NCBI GenBank assembly: GCA_944382965.1
Contig: CALWOA010000024.1
Span: forward strand, 1-32,379
Length of the DNA: 32,379 bases
Origin: an uncultured Oscillospiraceae bacterium
GTDB taxonomy: Bacteria; Bacillota; Clostridia; Oscillospirales; Oscillospiraceae
Reading direction: 5' to 3'
Below, piece after piece: positions 23,695 through 29,932 of this stretch. Within the stretch, counting starts at the first letter, position 1; every line of letters begins with the position of its first letter. The position numbers and the translations under genes were made by a program. A model generated the notes under the pieces. The model ran no database searches, was not told the origin of the DNA, and saw nothing but the letters and a program-made list of their open reading frames with translations.

Positions 23695-24227
23695 AGGGCA
23701 TCGATAATGTTGGGGTCGTCCTCTCCCCCGTTCAGCCGACGCCAGCGCAGTCGCTCCAACAGCATGCCGATTCCCACTGCCAGCACCAGCGCCCCGCACA
23801 GGGCGAATACCAACCGGGAAGTGGTCAGAGGCAGCACAATCAGGATCAGCCCAACCACAGCGGTAATCAAAGAAAGCAGCTTGCTCTGTCCGTAATGGGA
23901 TGCCAGCAAGTCCTGACCACCCCGGATCAGCAGTACAATACCAACCAACCGTCCAATACCGGAAGCTAAGGCCAAGGGATTATTCAGCAGCCAGCCACCC
24001 AGAGCAAGGCAAACCAAAGCCCCTATAACTTTACCGGCGGTTCCTTCCCGAATCAGCAGCGCAGCCGTCACAAACCCGCCGCCTGCCAGCAATATCGCCC
24101 AACCCAGCACCGTTGCCAGCAAAGCCGAAACCGAATCCGGCCGCAGCAGCAAAATCAGTCCCAGTGCCATCAGGGCCACAGGGGCCGCCAGCAGCGAAAG
24201 CCAGGAGAAAAGGTCTTGTTTTTTCAT
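23691..24227 (-). CDS. DUF308/HdeD-like membrane protein
   Basis: A 178-residue membrane protein with about six hydrophobic helices spanning residues 8-160 and a short charged tail (LRWRRLNGGEDDPN). The repeated L-x-G-x-x-L-x-x-x-P pattern (ALGLILLLRPDSVSALLATVLG; LALGGWLLNNPLALASGIG; VGLILIVLPLTTSRLVFALCG) marks the HdeD/DUF308 family, in which the protein is built from three helical hairpins. HdeD in enterobacteria aids acid resistance; the Firmicutes homologues are uncharacterised. I chose ATG 24227 (AGAAGG 7 nt upstream) over an ATG at 24245. It heads the operon with the transferase and TatD. Confidence 0.82.
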   Translation of the reverse strand: MKKQDLFSWLSLLAAPVALMALGLILLLRPDSVSALLATVLGWAILLAGGGFVTAALLIREGTAGKVIGALVCLALGGWLLNNPLALASGIGRLVGIVLLIRGGQDLLASHYGQSKLLSLITAVVGLILIVLPLTTSRLVFALCGALVLAVGIGMLLERLRWRRLNGGEDDPNIIDAL

Positions 24228-24284
24228 ACGATTTCCTTCTTTCATTACCAGGAAAGGATGTTTTTCCCTTTGTTAAAGCACAAG

Positions 24285-24299
24285 TCCCGGATTCCGGGA
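24285..24299. promoter_or_regulatory. 15-bp palindrome in DUF308 operon leader
   Basis: TCCCGGA-T-TCCGGGA is a perfect 7-1-7 inverted repeat just downstream of the expected transcription start of the minus-strand operon. It is positioned like a repressor operator; with a single-base centre it is a poor RNA hairpin. Confidence 0.4.
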
Positions 24300-24309
24300 T
24301 TTTTCTTTC

Positions 24310-24338
24310 AGTATAGCCGGATTTTACAATTCTGTCAA
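24310..24338 (-). promoter_or_regulatory. Promoter of the DUF308-PPTase-TatD operon
   Basis: On the minus strand consensus TTGACA (24333-24338), a 17-bp spacer and TATACT (24310-24315). Confidence 0.8.
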
Positions 24339-24373
24339 TGCTGCCCAAGTGACAGAAAATGGTAAAATTCTCC

Positions 24374-24402
24374 TTGCATTCGGGCAAAGAATTTGGTAGA
24401 CT
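24374..24402 (+). promoter_or_regulatory. Promoter of the rubrerythrin gene
   Basis: TTGCAT (24374-24379), a 17-bp spacer and TAGACT (24397-24402), about 47 bp upstream of the start codon. Confidence 0.6.
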
Positions 24403-24449
24403 AGCCTTGAACCGGAGACATCCGGAATTGACTACAGGAGGATATCCCT

Positions 24450-24992
24450 ATGGCTAACAAGTACGCTGGCACCCAAACTGAGAAGAATCTGGAAGCCGCC
24501 TTTGCCGGCGAATCCCAGGCAAGAAATAAGTACACCTACTACGCATCCAAGGCCAAGAAGGAAGGCTTCGAGCAGATCGCTGCCCTGTTCCTGAAGACCG
24601 CTGACAACGAAAAAGAGCATGCCAAGATGTGGTTTAAGGAACTGCACAACGGCATCGGCTCCACCGCCGAGAACCTGCTGGACGCCGCTCAGGGTGAAAA
24701 CTACGAGTGGACCGACATGTACGAAGGCTTTGCCAAGACCGCTGAGGAAGAAGGCTTCCACGATCTGGCTGCCAAGTTCCGTCTGGTCGCCGCCATCGAA
24801 AAGCACCACGAAGAGCGCTACCGTGCCCTGCTGCACAATGTGGAAACCGCCCAGGTCTTTGCCAAGAGCGAAGTCAAGGTCTGGGAGTGCCGCAACTGCG
24901 GTCACATCGTCATCGGCACCGAAGCTCCCGAGGTCTGCCCCACCTGCGACCATCCCAGAGCTTACTTTGAAGTTCACGCCGAAAACTACTAA
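24450..24992 (+). CDS. Rubrerythrin
   Basis: A 180-residue non-haem iron protein that reduces hydrogen peroxide in anaerobes using electrons from rubredoxin. The N-terminal ferritin-like four-helix domain (about 1-140) carries diiron ligands in [29 protein letters not shown] and [11 protein letters not shown]. The C-terminal rubredoxin-like domain has the two Cys pairs WECRNCGH and [12 protein letters not shown] for the Fe(SCys)4 centre. Length and order are canonical. ATG 24450 follows AGGAGGATATCCCT. It has its own promoter and terminator; codon choice is strongly biased to preferred codons, consistent with high expression. Confidence 0.96.
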   Translation: MANKYAGTQTEKNLEAAFAGESQARNKYTYYASKAKKEGFEQIAALFLKTADNEKEHAKMWFKELHNGIGSTAENLLDAAQGENYEWTDMYEGFAKTAEEEGFHDLAAKFRLVAAIEKHHEERYRALLHNVETAQVFAKSEVKVWECRNCGHIVIGTEAPEVCPTCDHPRAYFEVHAENY

Positions 24993-25002
24993 GCTTATGT
25001 AC

Positions 25003-25035
25003 AAAGCGCTGCGGCTTTTGCCGCAGCGCTTTTCT
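25003..25035. terminator. Terminator after rubrerythrin
   Basis: A perfect 13-bp stem (25003-25015 with 25020-25032), a TTTT loop and a T-rich tail. It sits between convergent genes and touches the stop of the XRE gene. Confidence 0.9.
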
Positions 25036-25259
25036 TATTCCACTTCCCGGCGGGGATAGGGCTTCTTCTCATCCGTCAGTCCTGCCAGATAGTCCATGCT
25101 GGTATCCAGGGCAATGGCCAGTTTCCGGCATTGTTCAAAGGTGAGATACCGTTTTCCGCTTTCGATTTTAGAGTAGTCACTCTGGTCAATTCCCGTCAGC
25201 ATCTGCATCTTCACCTGGGTATAGCCCTTTTCTTTTCTCAACTGTCTGATTCGGCTCAT
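25035..25259 (-). CDS. XRE-family helix-turn-helix regulator
   Basis: A 74-residue Cro/CI-type DNA-binding protein. RIRQLRKEKGYTQVKMQMLTGIDQSDYSKIESGKRYLTFEQCRKLAIALDTSMDYLAG is a complete five-helix HTH_3 domain and fills nearly the whole protein, ending in a short charged tail. I chose ATG 25259, 6-7 nt after AGGTG, over a GTG at 25268. It is divergent from a small zinc-ribbon-like gene, and a 17-bp palindrome lies in the shared 82-bp gap. It therefore probably represses its neighbour and perhaps itself. Confidence 0.9.
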   Translation of the reverse strand: MSRIRQLRKEKGYTQVKMQMLTGIDQSDYSKIESGKRYLTFEQCRKLAIALDTSMDYLAGLTDEKKPYPRREVE

Positions 25260-25290
25260 TTGCATCACCTGTCAGTATTATGGCAAATTT

Positions 25291-25307
25291 CCCTATTGTA
25301 AATAGGG
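25291..25307. promoter_or_regulatory. Operator palindrome between XRE gene and zinc-ribbon gene
   Basis: CCCTATT-GTA-AATAGGG is a perfect 7-3-7 palindrome. It covers the -35 box (TTGTAA, 25296-25301) of the rightward promoter and is the natural binding site for the adjacent XRE protein. Confidence 0.75.
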
Positions 25308-25324
25308 TGAAATTGACCTATAAT
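25296..25324 (+). promoter_or_regulatory. Promoter of the small zinc-ribbon gene
   Basis: TTGTAA (25296-25301), a 17-bp spacer and consensus TATAAT (25319-25324). The -35 is embedded in the operator palindrome. Confidence 0.7.
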
Positions 25325-25341
25325 GCAGACGAGGTGATATT

Positions 25342-25554
25342 ATGGCAGAATTCTGTGTCTCCTGCTGGAATATCTATAACGAAACAGATATACCGGAAGA
25401 AGATTTCATCTTGAGTCCAGAATATGAACTATGCGAGGGATGCGGAGAATTCAAACATACCATCCTTTGTAGGCGTAAATCCTGTTTTCCCCATTTCATT
25501 CTAGTTCAAGGTAAAAAGTGGCTGTCAAAACATGCGAAACGAACCGACCCATAG
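25342..25554 (+). CDS. Small Cys-rich (zinc-ribbon-like) protein of unknown function
   Basis: A 70-residue protein with two CxxC pairs, Cys5/Cys8 (CVSC) and Cys31/Cys34 (CEGC), spaced as in a treble-clef or zinc-ribbon knuckle, plus Cys43 and Cys48. The C-terminal third is basic (GKKWLSKHAKRTDP). I do not recognise the family. The ribosome site GAGGTGATATT gives a clear start at ATG 25342, and the gene has its own promoter and terminator, so it is likely real. It is divergent from the XRE regulator that probably controls it. It could be a small regulator, an anti-regulator or a stress protein. Confidence 0.7.
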   Translation: MAEFCVSCWNIYNETDIPEEDFILSPEYELCEGCGEFKHTILCRRKSCFPHFILVQGKKWLSKHAKRTDP

Positions 25555-25571
25555 GGCCGGTCCGCTTTTTT
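25540..25571. terminator. Terminator between zinc-ribbon gene and pta
   Basis: An 11-bp stem (25540-25550 with 25554-25564) with an ATA loop, followed by six T (25566-25571) on the plus strand. Pairing is perfect with G-U on the minus strand and has two mismatches on the plus strand. Confidence 0.65.
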
Positions 25572-25597
25572 GAAAATATCGAAGATTTACCCTTCCA

Positions 25598-26596
25598 TTA
25601 CACCATAGCAGCGGTGATAATGGCCATCTTGTATACCTCGTCAGCGTTGCAGCCACGGGACAGGTCGTTGATGGGAGCAGCCAGGCCCTGCAGGATGGGG
25701 CCGTAGGCCTCAAAGCCGCCCAGACGCTGGGCAATCTTGTAACCGATGTTGCCAGCCTCGATGGTGGGGAAGATGAAGGTGTTGGCGTAGCCTGCCACGG
25801 GAGAACCGGGGAACTTCAGCTGGCCCACTTCGGGAGCAACTGCAGCGTCGAACTGCATCTCGCCGTCGATGAGCAGGTCGGGAGCCATTTCCTTGGCAAC
25901 GGCGGTGGCATCGTGGCTGAGCTTGACAGTGCCGCCCTTGCCGGAACCGTTGGTGGAGAAACTCAGCATGGCAACCTTGGGATCAATGCCGAAGACCTTG
26001 GCGGTGTTGGCAGTCTCAATGGCAACCTCGGCCAGTTTCTGGGCAGCGGACAGGGTCACGTTGCCGTCCTTGTCCACGGTATCCTCGTAGCTCAGGTTGA
26101 TGGCGCAGTCGCCCATAGCCAGCTTCTCGTCGCCGCGAACCAGGATGAAGCAGGAGGACACCAGGTGTGCGCCCTTCTTGGTCTTGACCAGCTGCAGAGC
26201 GGGACGGACGGTATCAGCAGTGGAGTAAGTAGCGCCGCCCAGCAGGGAGTCAGCATAGCCCATCTTCACCAGCATGGTGCCGAAGTAGTTGCCCTTGGAC
26301 AGAGCCTTGCGGCACTCTTCGGGGGTCATCTTGCCCTTACGCAGCTCCACCATCTTTTCCACCATGGCATCCATGCCCTCATAGGTCAGGGGGTCCAGGA
26401 TCTCCACGCCATCGATGTTGTAGCCACCCTTGGCAGCGTTGGCCTTCACTTCTTCTACATTGCCCACCAGAACGGGGGTCAGGAAACCGCCTTCCACCAG
26501 GCGGGCAGTTGCTTCCAGGATTCGGGCGTCATGGCCTTCGGTAAACACAATCTTCCGGGGATTGGCCTTCAAGGTTTCAATCATTGCTTGGAACAT
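25598..26596 (-). CDS. pta: Phosphate acetyltransferase
   Basis: A 332-residue enzyme interconverting acetyl-CoA and acetyl phosphate, central to acetate formation and substrate-level ATP. Family landmarks are FTEGHDARILEATARL at the N-terminus, the central KMGYADSLLGGATYSTADTVRPALQL and the C-terminal GSPVAGYANTFIFPTIEAGNIGYKIAQRLGG with PINDLSRGC. This is the short single-domain Pta type, without the DRTGG regulatory domain. ATG 26596 is preferred because GGAGGT is 9 nt upstream; the ATG at 26605 directly abuts that site. The partner acetate kinase is not adjacent. It is monocistronic, with a good promoter at 26647-26675. Confidence 0.96.
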   Translation of the reverse strand: MFQAMIETLKANPRKIVFTEGHDARILEATARLVEGGFLTPVLVGNVEEVKANAAKGGYNIDGVEILDPLTYEGMDAMVEKMVELRKGKMTPEECRKALSKGNYFGTMLVKMGYADSLLGGATYSTADTVRPALQLVKTKKGAHLVSSCFILVRGDEKLAMGDCAINLSYEDTVDKDGNVTLSAAQKLAEVAIETANTAKVFGIDPKVAMLSFSTNGSGKGGTVKLSHDATAVAKEMAPDLLIDGEMQFDAAVAPEVGQLKFPGSPVAGYANTFIFPTIEAGNIGYKIAQRLGGFEAYGPILQGLAAPINDLSRGCNADEVYKMAIITAAMV

Positions 26597-26617
26597 GGGT
26601 ATCATACCTCCAATATT

Positions 26618-26631
26618 CGGGACATATCCCG
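26618..26631. promoter_or_regulatory. Palindrome in pta leader
   Basis: CGGGA-CATA-TCCCG is a perfect 5-4-5 inverted repeat between the promoter and the ribosome binding site of pta, a position suited to an operator or small RNA hairpin. Confidence 0.4.
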
Positions 26632-26646
26632 TATTTTTACAGGTTA

Positions 26647-26675
26647 ATTATATATCAGCTTTTTCAAAGGTGCAA
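26647..26675 (-). promoter_or_regulatory. Promoter of pta
   Basis: On the minus strand TTGCAC (26670-26675), a 17-bp spacer and consensus TATAAT (26647-26652). Confidence 0.8.
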
Positions 26676-26809
26676 CCCCTTTTTTGTCCCTCTCCCGCGA
26701 ATTTCCCCGAGACGCGGGCAAAAATCCACTGTACAGGGGCATGTCCCCGAATCCTGTGCTGTTTTTGTTGAATCTGATGAAAAACATTTCCAAAAGTCCA
26801 TTTTTCCTC

Positions 26810-26838
26810 TTGCCTTTTGTGCGAAATCCCTGTATAAT
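26810..26838 (+). promoter_or_regulatory. Promoter of the MinD-like gene
   Basis: TTGCCT (26810-26815), a 17-bp spacer and consensus TATAAT (26833-26838), about 34 bp before the start codon. Confidence 0.75.
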
Positions 26839-26872
26839 GGCAGTGAAGTCTGGGTAGTGGAGGCGATGTCGG

Positions 26873-27613
26873 TTGGGCGAACTTCTGGCTGTCCTGTCCG
26901 GCAAAGGCGGAACCGGCAAAACCTCGGTCTGTGCCGGGCTTGCCACCGCTCTGGCCCGGGAAGGAAAACAGGTTCTGTGCATCGACTGCGATGTGGGACT
27001 GCGGAATCTGGATATCTCCCTGGGGATGTCGGATATCGGGGCTCTGTCTTTTCTGGATGTATCCCAGGGGCACTACCCTCTGGAACAGGCCACCCGGCAC
27101 CCGAAATATCCTACGCTTTCCTTTCTTACCGCACCTATGAACTGCGCTCCGGAAGCCATTGATCCGGATGCCTTTGCTTCCATGCTTCGTCAGGCACGGA
27201 AAACCTTTGATTACATATTTTTGGATGCTCCCGCCGGTGTTGATGCCGGTTTCCGTTTGACTGCGGAACCTGCCGACCGGATTTTGCTGGTCACCGGTGC
27301 CGGTCCTGCCGCCATCCGGGACGCTGCCCGGGTGGGAGATCTGCTGGAGCTGATGGGCAAAAAAGAGGTCCGGCTCATTGTCAACCGGGTTCGCCGGGAA
27401 CTGCTGCGCACGGTACGCATCACTATCGATGACGTGATGGATACCGCCGGGCTTCCCCTTTTGGGCGTGATTCCGGAAGATCCTCATGTGACCCTGGCAG
27501 CCTCCTTCGGCGTTCCCTTGCTGAACCGCGCTCCCCGTTGCGCCGCAGCCAAGGCCTTTTCCAGGATTGCCCGGCGGATGCAGGGTTTCCATCAGCGGAT
27601 TGCATTACGATAG
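26873..27613 (+). CDS. MinD/ParA-family ATPase
   Basis: A 246-residue deviant-Walker ATPase. The Walker A motif GKGGTGKTS covers residues 10-18. CIDCDVGLRNLDISLG is the MinD-type switch region, and FDYIFLDAPAGVD is the Walker B/switch II region. The last 20 residues (KAFSRIARRMQGFHQRI) form a basic, possibly amphipathic helix like the membrane-targeting tail of MinD. The start is TTG 26873, exactly 9 nt after GGAGG; no ATG fits. MinC and MinE genes are absent here. The following mgsA-like gene recalls the clostridial min-rodA-mgsA order and supports a MinD identity, but a role in division-site selection is inference. Confidence 0.85.
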   Translation: MGELLAVLSGKGGTGKTSVCAGLATALAREGKQVLCIDCDVGLRNLDISLGMSDIGALSFLDVSQGHYPLEQATRHPKYPTLSFLTAPMNCAPEAIDPDAFASMLRQARKTFDYIFLDAPAGVDAGFRLTAEPADRILLVTGAGPAAIRDAARVGDLLELMGKKEVRLIVNRVRRELLRTVRITIDDVMDTAGLPLLGVIPEDPHVTLAASFGVPLLNRAPRCAAAKAFSRIARRMQGFHQRIALR

Positions 27614-27663
27614 AATTTCCCAATTATAGATATATAAAACAAAACTGATAAGGAGTGAGTGCT

Positions 27664-28077
27664 GTGAATATTGCATTTCTGGCGCATGACAAGAAAAAAG
27701 AACTGATGGTGCAGTTCTGCACTGCCTACAAAAGCGTCCTGATAAAGCATACCCTCTTTGCTACAGCTACCACCGGCCGTCTGATTGCAGACAACACCGG
27801 CCTGCCCATTACGCTGCTCCTTTCCCATAAGCAGGGCGGTCACCAGCAGATCAACGCCCGGATTGCCTATAATGAAATCGATCTGGTGCTGCTCTTCACC
27901 GACCCCAATACCACGGAGCCTTGGGATGACAGCCAGATGATTGAAACCATCCGCTACTGCGATAAGCACAACGTCCCCATCGCCACCAACCTGGCCTCTG
28001 CGGAAATGCTCATCATGGGTCTGCAGCGGGGCGACCTGGACTGGAGAGAAATGCTCCGGCCCAAAGCTCGATTCTGA
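27664..28077 (+). CDS. Methylglyoxal synthase-like protein, catalytic residues substituted
   Basis: A 137-residue MGS-fold protein. It aligns along its length with MgsA, which converts dihydroxyacetone phosphate to methylglyoxal: MNIAFLAHDKKKELMVQF at the start, the phosphate-binding loop FATATTGRL (32-40), GGHQQ (58-62), LFTDP (77-81) and IATNLASAE. However, the catalytic base Asp71 of the E. coli enzyme is His60 here, His98 is Trp87, and Asp101 appears as Ser90. The protein may be inactive or act on another ligand. GTG 27664 is chosen, 8 nt after AAGGAG; a GTG at 27655 overlaps that site. It lies about 50 bp after the MinD-like gene. Confidence 0.85.
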   Translation: MNIAFLAHDKKKELMVQFCTAYKSVLIKHTLFATATTGRLIADNTGLPITLLLSHKQGGHQQINARIAYNEIDLVLLFTDPNTTEPWDDSQMIETIRYCDKHNVPIATNLASAEMLIMGLQRGDLDWREMLRPKARF

Positions 28078-28086
28078 CACTTTTTC

Positions 28087-28125
28087 AGACCGCCCAGCCC
28101 TCCGGCGGGCGGCCTGATGCTTTTT
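28087..28125 (+). terminator. Possible terminator/attenuator between mgsA-like gene and hisS
   Basis: The stem CCGCCC (28090-28095) with GGGCGG (28107-28112) is extended by two outer pairs, with T5 at 28121-28125 after a short gap. Imperfect. No T-box structure is visible before hisS. Confidence 0.4.
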
Positions 28126-28153
28126 CTATCTTAATTTTGGAGGTAACCTTCCC

Positions 28154-29509
28154 ATGGAGATCATCAAGCCCCGCACCCTGTCGGGATTTATGGAACTGCT
28201 GCCCGGCAAGCAGATCCGTTTTGAGAAAATGACTGAGATTCTGCGCAGCACCTACGCTTCTTACGGCTTCGCCCCCCTGGACACCCCTGCCATTGAGGAC
28301 GCCCAGATTCTGCTGGCCAAGGGCGGCGGCGAAACGGAAAAGCAGATTTACCGCTTCACCAAAGGCGACAGCGATCTGGCTCTGCGCTTCGATCTGACGG
28401 TGCCCCTGGCAAAGTATGTTGCCCTGCACTACAACGACCTGGCCTTCCCCTTCCGCCGGTTCCAGATCAGTAAGGTCTACCGGGGTGAGCGGGCACAGCG
28501 GGGCCGGTTCCGGGAATTTTACCAGGCGGATATTGACATCATCGGCGACGGCAAGCTGGACATTCTCAACGAGGCGGAAATTCCCGCCATCATTTACAAG
28601 GTGTTCCGGGGCTTCGGCCTGAGCCGGTTCCAGATCCGGGTCAACAACCGGAAAATCCTCAACGGTTTCTATGCCCTGCTGGGCCTGTCTGAGCGCAGCG
28701 GCGACATTATGCGCACCGTGGACAAGCTGGACAAAATCGGCGCTGAGAAAGTCAAGGACATCTTGCTGGACGAGTGCGGCCTGACGGAGAATCAGGCAGA
28801 AGAAATCCTGAAATTCATTGCCATTCAGGGCACCAATGCCCAGGTACTCTCTGCTCTGGAAAGCTACACCGGAAAGAACGGGCTGTTCGACCAAGGCCTG
28901 GAAGAACTGAAGGCCGTCACCGCCAACCTGTCTGCCTTCGGCGTTCCGGAAGAGAACTTCGCGGTGGATCTGACCATTGCCCGGGGTCTGGACTACTACA
29001 CTGGCACTGTGTACGAAACCACTCTGCTGGATCATCCGGAAATCGGCTCCGTGTGCAGCGGCGGCCGGTATGACAACTTGGCTGGCTACTACATCGACAA
29101 GCAGCTGCCTGGTGTGGGCATTTCCATCGGTCTGACCCGGCTGTTCTATGTGCTGGACGAGCAGGGCCTGCTGAATCCCGAACTGCCCAGCGCCCCGGCG
29201 GATGCGCTGGTGCTGCCCATGACCGCCGATCCCGCTCCCGCCATTGCTTTGGCAGAGACTCTGCGCAGCGGTGGCATCCGGGTGCAGCTGTACGGCGAGC
29301 AGAAAAAGTTCAAGCAGAAGATGTCCTACGCCAACAAGCTGGAAGTACCTTTCGCTGTTCTGCTGGGCGAGGATGAAATCGCCGAAGGCATGTGCTCTGT
29401 GAAGAACATGAAAACCGGCGAACAGGTGAAACTGGCCCCCGCCGAAGCAGCAGTCTACATCAAGACCTCCCTGAACTGCGGCAATCAGGCAATCATTCTG
29501 GAAAAATAA
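28154..29509 (+). CDS. hisS: Histidyl-tRNA synthetase
   Basis: A 451-residue class II aminoacyl-tRNA synthetase charging tRNA-His. It shows class II motif 1 near the N-terminus, motif 2 as VYRGERAQRGRFREFYQADIDIIG (about 112-135), the histidine-specific LTIARGLDYYTGTVYE (about 274-289), and motif 3 as PGVGISIGLTRLFYVL. The C-terminal anticodon-binding domain (about 348-440) separates it from the shorter regulatory paralogue HisZ. ATG 28154 follows GGAGGTAACCTTCCC. Codon usage is highly biased, as expected for a translation gene. aspS, a frequent neighbour, is not found; tRNA-Leu follows. Confidence 0.97.
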   Translation: MEIIKPRTLSGFMELLPGKQIRFEKMTEILRSTYASYGFAPLDTPAIEDAQILLAKGGGETEKQIYRFTKGDSDLALRFDLTVPLAKYVALHYNDLAFPFRRFQISKVYRGERAQRGRFREFYQADIDIIGDGKLDILNEAEIPAIIYKVFRGFGLSRFQIRVNNRKILNGFYALLGLSERSGDIMRTVDKLDKIGAEKVKDILLDECGLTENQAEEILKFIAIQGTNAQVLSALESYTGKNGLFDQGLEELKAVTANLSAFGVPEENFAVDLTIARGLDYYTGTVYETTLLDHPEIGSVCSGGRYDNLAGYYIDKQLPGVGISIGLTRLFYVLDEQGLLNPELPSAPADALVLPMTADPAPAIALAETLRSGGIRVQLYGEQKKFKQKMSYANKLEVPFAVLLGEDEIAEGMCSVKNMKTGEQVKLAPAEAAVYIKTSLNCGNQAIILEK

Positions 29510-29515
29510 TGGGCT

Positions 29516-29557
29516 GGGCGGTTGCCCGGGAAACTCGGAGCAGCCGCCCTTTGATTT
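29516..29557 (+). terminator. Terminator of hisS
   Basis: The stem GGGCGGTTGC (29516-29525) pairs with GCAGCCGCCC (29540-29549), one G-U pair, followed by TTTGATTTTT. Confidence 0.8.
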
Positions 29558-29579
29558 TTCCAATAAGCAAAACTTTTTC

Positions 29580-29608
29580 TTGCATTTTTTAAGAAAGTGT
29601 ATTATACT
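29580..29608 (+). promoter_or_regulatory. Promoter upstream of the tRNA-Leu locus
   Basis: TTGCAT (29580-29585), a 17-bp spacer and TATACT (29603-29608), 14 bp before the tRNA-Leu 5' fragment. It may drive the intact tRNA-Leu about 200 bp downstream as well. Confidence 0.7.
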
Positions 29609-29621
29609 ATGTAAGCACCAT

Positions 29622-29666
29622 GCCGGTGTGATGGAATTGGTAGACGTAGTGGACTCAAAAACCACT
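29622..29666 (+). pseudogene. tRNA-Leu 5'-half fragment
   Basis: It matches the intact tRNA-Leu in the 5' acceptor strand (GCCGGTG), D arm (TGGAATTGGTAGAC) and anticodon loop (CTCAAAA). The anticodon stem has a mismatch, and no T arm or 3' acceptor strand (CACCGGC) follows. The sequence beyond about 29667 is unrelated. No complete tRNA can be folded. Confidence 0.7.
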
Positions 29667-29807
29667 TCGCCATCTGTTGCCGGTGTTGGGAAAAGTCCTG
29701 GAAAATCAAGCGTTTTTCGGATTCTGTTTTCATTTGTCTTTAACATCCCTCCTGCATATCCCTCCAAATTCCGGGGAATGCTTCTCCGGGTGTAAAGAAA
29801 TATATCT

Positions 29808-29895
29808 GCCGGTGTGTTGGAATTGGTAGACGAGGCGGACTCAAAATCCGTTGGGCTAATAACTCGTGCGGGTTCGACCCCCGCCACCGGCACCA
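29808..29895 (+). tRNA. tRNA-Leu(CAA)
   Basis: A complete 88-nt class II tRNA with a long variable arm. The acceptor stem is GCCGGTG with CACCGGC, the D arm is TGGAATTGGTAGAC, and the anticodon arm GCGGA-CTCAAAA-TCCGT places CAA at 34-36. The T arm is GCGGG-TTCGACC-CCCGC, and A plus CCA are encoded. The integrase gene of the right-hand element ends 36 bp downstream, so the 3' half is the likely attachment site. Confidence 0.95.
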
Positions 29896-29899
29896 TATT

Positions 29900-29932
29900 T
29901 GCTCCGAAGTGTCATGCTTCGGAGCATTTTTT
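29900..29932. terminator. Terminator between tRNA-Leu and the integrase gene
   Basis: The stem TGCTCCGAAG (29900-29909) pairs with CTTCGGAGCA (29917-29926), followed by six T. It ends the tRNA transcript and its T run touches the integrase stop codon (29931-29933). Confidence 0.85.

Noticed and set aside
26648-27592. 314-codon minus-strand frame opposite the MinD-like gene
   Set aside because: Shadow frame; the plus-strand product has Walker A, switch regions and a 9-nt spaced ribosome site.
28081-28153. T-box or histidine attenuator before hisS
   Set aside because: Only about 75 bases are available, with no T-box sequence and no specifier stem; just a GC-rich hairpin.
29808-29895. tRNA-Leu as part of the mobile element rather than the chromosome
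   Set aside because: It cannot be separated from sequence alone: the 5' part is chromosomal by position, while the 3' part may have come with the element. It is kept as one functional tRNA.
28085-29896. 603-codon minus-strand frame opposite hisS and the tRNA-Leu locus
   Set aside because: It is the antisense shadow of hisS with strongly biased codons and begins within the tRNA; the hisS frame on the plus strand is unmistakable.
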